Position numbers and translations under genes: made by a program. Below, in pieces: positions 60,061 through 64,000 of a DNA stretch of 64,000 bases. The stretch is from Zoogloea sp. (GTDB lineage Bacteria; Pseudomonadota; Gammaproteobacteria; Burkholderiales; Rhodocyclaceae). The DNA is taken from the NCBI RefSeq assembly GCF_028693495.1, contig NZ_JAQUVG010000001.1, positions 1-64,000 of the forward strand, read 5' to 3'. How positions within the stretch are numbered: position 1 is the first letter of the stretch; each line of letters starts with the position of its first letter. Below the pieces are notes generated by a model, which was not told the origin of the DNA, made no database searches, and worked only from the letters and a program-made list of their open reading frames with translations.

Positions 60061-61686
60061 GTGAACAAGAACAAGGGCAAGCACCCCATCAACACACGCG
60101 GTACCTGGCGCCTGCTGGCGGGCGCAGCCTTGGTGCTGGCGGCCTTTCCAGCCAGTGCCTTCGAAATAGAGACTGGCAATCCGGACGTCAAGATCCGCTG
60201 GGACAACACCCTCAAGTACAACGCCGGCTGGCGTGCCGAGGGGCGCGACGACAAGCTCGGCGACGCCTGGATTGGCCAGGCCACCAACCATGGCTGGGAT
60301 ACCGGGGATCTGGTCACCAACCGTTTTGACCTGCTCTCCGAATTCGACTTCGTTTACAAGGAAAAACACGGCTTCCGCATCTCGGCAGCCGCCTGGAACG
60401 ATTTCGCCTATACCGACCGGGTCACGCCCAATCCCAAGCTCGGGGGCACCACGGCCTATCCGAACAACCGCTTCACCAAGCACGTGGAGCGCTGGTACAA
60501 GGGTTCGGGCGAACTGCTGGACGCCTTCGTCTTCACTCGGCTGGACATCGGTGCGATGCCGGTGAACGTCCGGGTCGGGCGCCACAACGTGTACTGGGGC
60601 GAGTCCCTGTTCACCTTTGCCAATAGCATTGCCTACGGGCAGGGGCCCCTCGACTTGCGCAAGGCCACCTCCACCCCGGGGGTTGAGGCCAAGGAGCTGT
60701 TCCTGCCCCAGAACCAGGTTTCCCTGGGTGCCAAGCTCAACGATCAGATCAGCGTGGCGGCCAACTACTACATGGAGTGGGATCCCCACCGCTTTCCTGA
60801 AGGGGGTACCTACCTGGGCGGTTCAGACCTGAGCTACCTGGGCGGCACCAACGCCCAGGGCTACCCGGTGCTGGGTGACCTGTCCTCCGGCCCCTACCGC
60901 AAGCCGGGTAATACCGGCAGCTGGGGCGTGATGACCAAGATCCGTTCGGAGCTGGTCGGCGGGGATGTGGGTCTCTACTACCGCAATTTCGATGACCGTT
61001 ACCCGACGATGATCAACGGGGGTAATTTCAGCTATCTGCAGAACGCCTATGCCAAAGACGTGAAGCTCTACGGCGTCAGTCTCTCCAAGCTGGTGGGATC
61101 GGTGTCCGTGGGTGCTGAGCTGTCCCGCCGGGAAGGTACCGCCCTGGCCACCAAGGGCTCGGCCGACCAGCTGGCCACCGGCAACACCTGGCACGCGCTG
61201 GTCAATGCGATCGCTTACATCGGCAAGACGCCCCTGTTCCATTCGGCACCCCTGTCGGTGGAGCTCAACTACGTGCGCCTGGATGGCGTGGACCGTCAGT
61301 CCAGACCCTACGTCAATCACGAGGACTATGGCTGCACCACCGGGAAGAAGACTGGCTGTGCCACCGACGATGCCTTCGGCCTGAACGTGGCCTTCACGCC
61401 GACCTGGTTCCAGGTCGTGCCGGGGATCGACGTGACCATGCCCATCAACTACGGTCGGGGCCTCAAGGGCAACACCGTGACCCCCATGGGGCCCGGTGAG
61501 AACGCCGGTTCCTGGAGCGTGGGTGTGGGTCTCGACGTATTCGCCAAGTACCTGGTCAACCTCTCCTACAACGATTACTTCGGCGGTTACGGGGTAACCA
61601 ACGGTGTATGGAACGGGACCGCCAACGGCAGTGGCGTCTATCGCGACCGTGGCTGGGTGTCCCTGACCCTCAAGGCCACCTTCTGA
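60061..61686 (+). CDS. DUF1302 outer-membrane protein (copy 2)
   Basis: A 541-residue paralogue of the protein at 45079. Signal peptide cut near ASAF, then FEIETGNPDVKIRWDNTLKYN, conserved GRHNVYWGESLF, EAKELFLPQNQVSLGAKLNDQISVAANY-type blocks and an aromatic barrel end (VSLTLKATF). Start GTG 60061 with GGAGGAG; a frame open from 60001 would prepend non-signal sequence. Expected to act in outer-membrane passage of the pathway substrate together with the DUF1329 protein that follows 47 bases later. Confidence 0.88.
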   Translation: MNKNKGKHPINTRGTWRLLAGAALVLAAFPASAFEIETGNPDVKIRWDNTLKYNAGWRAEGRDDKLGDAWIGQATNHGWDTGDLVTNRFDLLSEFDFVYKEKHGFRISAAAWNDFAYTDRVTPNPKLGGTTAYPNNRFTKHVERWYKGSGELLDAFVFTRLDIGAMPVNVRVGRHNVYWGESLFTFANSIAYGQGPLDLRKATSTPGVEAKELFLPQNQVSLGAKLNDQISVAANYYMEWDPHRFPEGGTYLGGSDLSYLGGTNAQGYPVLGDLSSGPYRKPGNTGSWGVMTKIRSELVGGDVGLYYRNFDDRYPTMINGGNFSYLQNAYAKDVKLYGVSLSKLVGSVSVGAELSRREGTALATKGSADQLATGNTWHALVNAIAYIGKTPLFHSAPLSVELNYVRLDGVDRQSRPYVNHEDYGCTTGKKTGCATDDAFGLNVAFTPTWFQVVPGIDVTMPINYGRGLKGNTVTPMGPGENAGSWSVGVGLDVFAKYLVNLSYNDYFGGYGVTNGVWNGTANGSGVYRDRGWVSLTLKATF

Positions 61687-61733
61687 TTCCGGAGTCCGCT
61701 CCGAAACGATCCGACGAAGAAAAGGTTATCTCC

Positions 61734-63119
61734 ATGAACATGCAAGTCAAAACCCTGACCCTGATGATTGCCGTGGGTCTGTCTGGCCTTGCCTCCGCGG
61801 CGGCCACCCCCGAAGAGATCAAGCAGCTCGGCACTACCCTGACCCCCTGGGGGGCGATCAAGGCAGGCAATGCCGATGGCAGCATCCCGGCCTACACCGG
61901 TGGCATCGAGCCCCCGGCCAGCTACGACCCCAAGAAGCCCCAGTTCCGCCCGGATCCCTTTGCCAGCGAGAAGCCCCTGTTCTCCATCACGGCCGCCAAC
62001 ATGGCCAAATACGAGGACAAGCTGAGTGCCGGCCAGAAGGAGATGCTCAAGAAGTACTCCACCTACCGGATTGACGTTTATCCCAGCCACCGGACGGCCA
62101 AGTATCCCAAGTACGTCATCGACAACACCCTGAAGAATGCGGCTTCCTGCCAGCTGGCCCCCAGCCTGCTGCAACTGGCCGGCACCTGCTTCGGGGGGGT
62201 GCCCTTCCCGATTCCCAAGAACGGTTCCGAGGTGATGTGGAACCGGACGATGAAGTACGACCAGTACGCCTACCAGTCCCCGGGGCAGACCTCCACCCTG
62301 GTGGACCGCAGCGGCCGGCGCATCGAGACCGGCGCGTTCGCCTACTGGCAGACCTTCCCGACCTATGAGCCGGGCCGGACCAAACCGATTGCCGCCGACG
62401 AGATGCTGGAGTACGGCCGGGTGGACTGGACCGGGCCGACCCGCAAGGCTGGCGAGAAGCTGGTCCTGCACGACTCCGTCGACATGCAGAACGTCGGCCG
62501 CCGTTCCTGGAGCTATCTGCCGGGTCAGCGCCGGGTCAAGCTGTCCCCGGACGTGGCCTATGACACCCCCAGCCCGGCCGGTGGCGGCATCGGCACCGTG
62601 GATGACACCCAGGTCTTCTACGGCGCCCAGGACCGCTACAACTACAAGCTGGTCGGCAAGAAGGAGATGTTCATTCCCTACAACACCTTCAAGCTCCACG
62701 ACGAAAAGCAGTGCTCGGCCGACAAGGTGTTCACCCCCAACCACCTCAACCCGGACTGCGTCCGTTGGGAGCTGCACCGGGTGTGGGTGGTGGAAGCCAC
62801 CCTCAAGGAAGGCAAGCGCCACATCTACCCGCGCCGCACCTTCTACTGGGATGAGGACATCCCTGCCGTGGGCATGGCCGACAACTATGACGATGCCGGC
62901 AAGGTGTATCGGGTCACCCAGGGGCATTACTACCCCTTCTATGAAACCACGGGCCACAACACCCATGAGTTCGTGGTCCATGACCTGAACAGCGGTGGCT
63001 ATGTGCGCCAGGCCTACACGGTGGCTGGCGCCGGCATGATGACGGTGACCAAGCCGTCCGATGCCAAACCGGCGGGTTTCTATGATTCTGCCGCGCTGAG
63101 CCAGGAAGGCGTGCGCTAA
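61734..63119 (+). CDS. DUF1329 periplasmic/outer-membrane-associated protein (copy 2)
   Basis: A 461-residue paralogue of the protein at 46726, sharing GGVPFPIPKNGSEVMWNR, RRSWSYLPGQRRVKLSPDV and VRWELHRVWVVEATLKEGKRH. Signal peptide MNMQVKTLTLMIAVGLSGLASAA. Start ATG 61734 with AAAAGG upstream. This second pair lacks the YCF48-like and RND genes, so it may share those of the first operon. Confidence 0.88.
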   Translation: MNMQVKTLTLMIAVGLSGLASAAATPEEIKQLGTTLTPWGAIKAGNADGSIPAYTGGIEPPASYDPKKPQFRPDPFASEKPLFSITAANMAKYEDKLSAGQKEMLKKYSTYRIDVYPSHRTAKYPKYVIDNTLKNAASCQLAPSLLQLAGTCFGGVPFPIPKNGSEVMWNRTMKYDQYAYQSPGQTSTLVDRSGRRIETGAFAYWQTFPTYEPGRTKPIAADEMLEYGRVDWTGPTRKAGEKLVLHDSVDMQNVGRRSWSYLPGQRRVKLSPDVAYDTPSPAGGGIGTVDDTQVFYGAQDRYNYKLVGKKEMFIPYNTFKLHDEKQCSADKVFTPNHLNPDCVRWELHRVWVVEATLKEGKRHIYPRRTFYWDEDIPAVGMADNYDDAGKVYRVTQGHYYPFYETTGHNTHEFVVHDLNSGGYVRQAYTVAGAGMMTVTKPSDAKPAGFYDSAALSQEGVR

Positions 63120-63127
63120 GACGGTCA

Positions 63128-63158
63128 GGGGCCGGACGGCAAGCGCCGTTGCGGCCCC
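63128..63158 (+). terminator. hairpin with T-run after DUF1329 copy 2
   Basis: GGGGCCG/CGGCCCC with an inner ACGGC/GCCGT stem, followed by GATCTTTT. It lies 8 bases after the DUF1329 stop and would terminate or attenuate transcription into the SnoaL-like gene. Confidence 0.65.
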
Positions 63159-63184
63159 GATCTTTTCACGGAAAGGAATGTTCC

Positions 63185-63697
63185 ATGACGAGTACTACCG
63201 TCGACCTGGCGCGCCTCCAGGCCGAGGTGGCTGATCTGGCCGCCCGGCGTGACATCCATGCGGCCCTCAACCACTACATGCGTGGCCAGGACCGCCTGCT
63301 GCCGGACACCCAGCGCCTGGCTTTTCATCCGGATGCCTGGGTGGATTGTGGCCTCTTTGCCGGGCCCGCCGCCGACTTCATCGATTTCGCCCAGGGCTTT
63401 CTGGCCGCCTGCGATGCCAGCCAGCACCTGATCGGGCAGGTCAGCCTCCACATCGAGGGTTCGCGGGCCACCGGGGAAGTCTATTTCCTGGCCCAGCACC
63501 GGATTACCGAGAACGGCGAAAAAAAGGACCTCTTCGTGGCAGGCCGCTACCAGGACGAGTACGAGGACCGGGGTGAGGGCTGGAAGATCGCGCGGCGCAA
63601 GGAGATCGTGGACTGGGCCCGCACCGACCCGGCCGCCGACAGTTTCCTGAAGGAGCAGACCGCCCTGCACCTGGCCGCCCGGGGCGAGCGGGGCTGA
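63185..63697 (+). CDS. SnoaL/NTF2-like protein
   Basis: A 170-residue cone-fold protein of the SnoaL_4/ring-hydroxylating-dioxygenase beta-like group: VADLAARRDIHAALNHYMRGQDRL, FHPDAWVDCGLF, then LIGQVSLHIEGSRATGEVYFLAQH and WKIARRKEIVDWAR. Such proteins act as dehydratases or isomerases or bind pathway intermediates, commonly beside Rieske oxygenases, as here. Start ATG with AAAGGAA upstream. Confidence 0.85.
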   Translation: MTSTTVDLARLQAEVADLAARRDIHAALNHYMRGQDRLLPDTQRLAFHPDAWVDCGLFAGPAADFIDFAQGFLAACDASQHLIGQVSLHIEGSRATGEVYFLAQHRITENGEKKDLFVAGRYQDEYEDRGEGWKIARRKEIVDWARTDPAADSFLKEQTALHLAARGERG

Positions 63698-63717
63698 GCA
63701 GTCGGGTGCTGCATTGC

Positions 63718-63756
63718 AATATAAAAAATACAAACAAATCTGTTTGTAATGCGGTA
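63718..63756 (+). promoter_or_regulatory. shared upstream motif, copy C
   Basis: ACAAACAAATCTGTTTGT is a perfect dyad with six-base arms and a six-base spacer. Flanked by AATATAAAAA on the left and GCGGT on the right, as in copy B. Lies about 85 bases before the probable Rieske oxygenase start. Confidence 0.5.
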
Positions 63757-63836
63757 GTCTTCACTTCGTACCGCGACAAGAGATGAATGGGCTGGCCTGG
63801 TCAGACCCGTCACATGAAGCACCAAGGAGGAAGGAC

Positions 63837-64000
63837 ATGAATCATCCCGCCGAGCACATCGCTCCCGGCGCAGCCCGCTGCCCCGGCCCGAGCACTGCGG
63901 AGATCATCCGTGCCGATGGCGATCAGCCACCGGCCCATCTGACGGTTCCCAGTTACGAATTCATCGGTGACCGGGACATTCCCTTTGCCCGCTACACCTC
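63837..64000 (+). CDS. probable Rieske-type oxygenase, N-terminus only (runs off the window)
   Basis: ATG 63837 after a strong AAGGAGG opens a frame that stays open to the window end (54 residues, MNHPAEHIAPGAARC... to GDRDIPFARYT). The segment YEFIGDRDIPFARYT resembles the N-terminus of Rieske ring-hydroxylating oxygenase alpha subunits just before the Rieske domain. No iron-sulfur ligands lie inside the window, so the family call is tentative. Neighbouring SnoaL-like and catabolic genes fit. Confidence 0.5.
   Translation, partial: MNHPAEHIAPGAARCPGPSTAEIIRADGDQPPAHLTVPSYEFIGDRDIPFARYT

Noticed and set aside
1..64000. CRISPR arrays, tRNA/rRNA genes, intact insertion sequences or prophage genes
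   Set aside because: I looked for regular direct repeats, tRNA-like cloverleaf ends, transposase motifs and phage structural genes on both strands and saw none that I could support.

Overview
The window is chromosomal DNA of a GC-rich Gram-negative bacterium. The outer-membrane lipoproteins, an AcrAB-type pump with a NodT-type outer-membrane factor, many c-di-GMP enzymes and the DUF1302/DUF1329 catabolic pairs suggest a betaproteobacterium of Rhodocyclales/Sterolibacteriaceae type. That placement is inference. I see no rRNA, tRNA, CRISPR array or complete insertion sequence.

1-10.1 kb: a leftward operon of four genes joined by GTGA/GTGA/ATGA stop-start overlaps. In transcription order it encodes a ClpB-like AAA+ ATPase, a small radical-SAM protein, a 2092-residue zinc-ribbon/pseudokinase/DUF4011-like/superfamily 1 helicase/nuclease protein, and a helical protein. 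The DNA is visibly less GC-rich than what follows and borders a gene remnant. It looks like an accessory, probably defence-related system, and is the best candidate for something undescribed.

10.2-24.1 kb: core-type genes: a diguanylate cyclase, a clan AA aspartic protease coupled to a PanE-like reductase, two membrane proteins, an OmpA-like lipoprotein, an old yellow enzyme, PhnA, a YigZ/IMPACT protein and SbcCD. A 24-bp perfect palindrome at 15930 contains the 14-bp core of a chromosomal parS site.

24.1-31.5 kb: a three-gene cluster (transglutaminase-DUF2126, circularly permuted ATP-grasp fused to alpha-E, second transglutaminase) behind a sigma-54-like promoter and an NtrC-like site, which suggests nitrogen control of an uncharacterised peptide ligase/protease system.

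31.6-44.9 kb: a CsgG/DUF4810/GNA1162 lipoprotein operon, a FUSC-like membrane protein, a Cache-PAS-GGDEF-EAL protein, a DMT exporter, and a TetR-regulated RND tripartite pump with an AcrR-type operator.

45-64 kb: a catabolic region for a hydrophobic compound that I cannot identify. A DUF1302/DUF1329/YCF48-like/RND set is followed by an operon of three SDRs, VOC, ThuA-like, GST, SRPBCC, Zn-alcohol dehydrogenase, a double Cache protein and a TIM-barrel isomerase. Then come a second DUF1302/DUF1329 pair, a SnoaL-like protein and the start of a probable Rieske oxygenase. Two recurring upstream DNA motifs (one at 44971, 59656 and 63718; one at 51818 and 59988) suggest that these units form one regulon.
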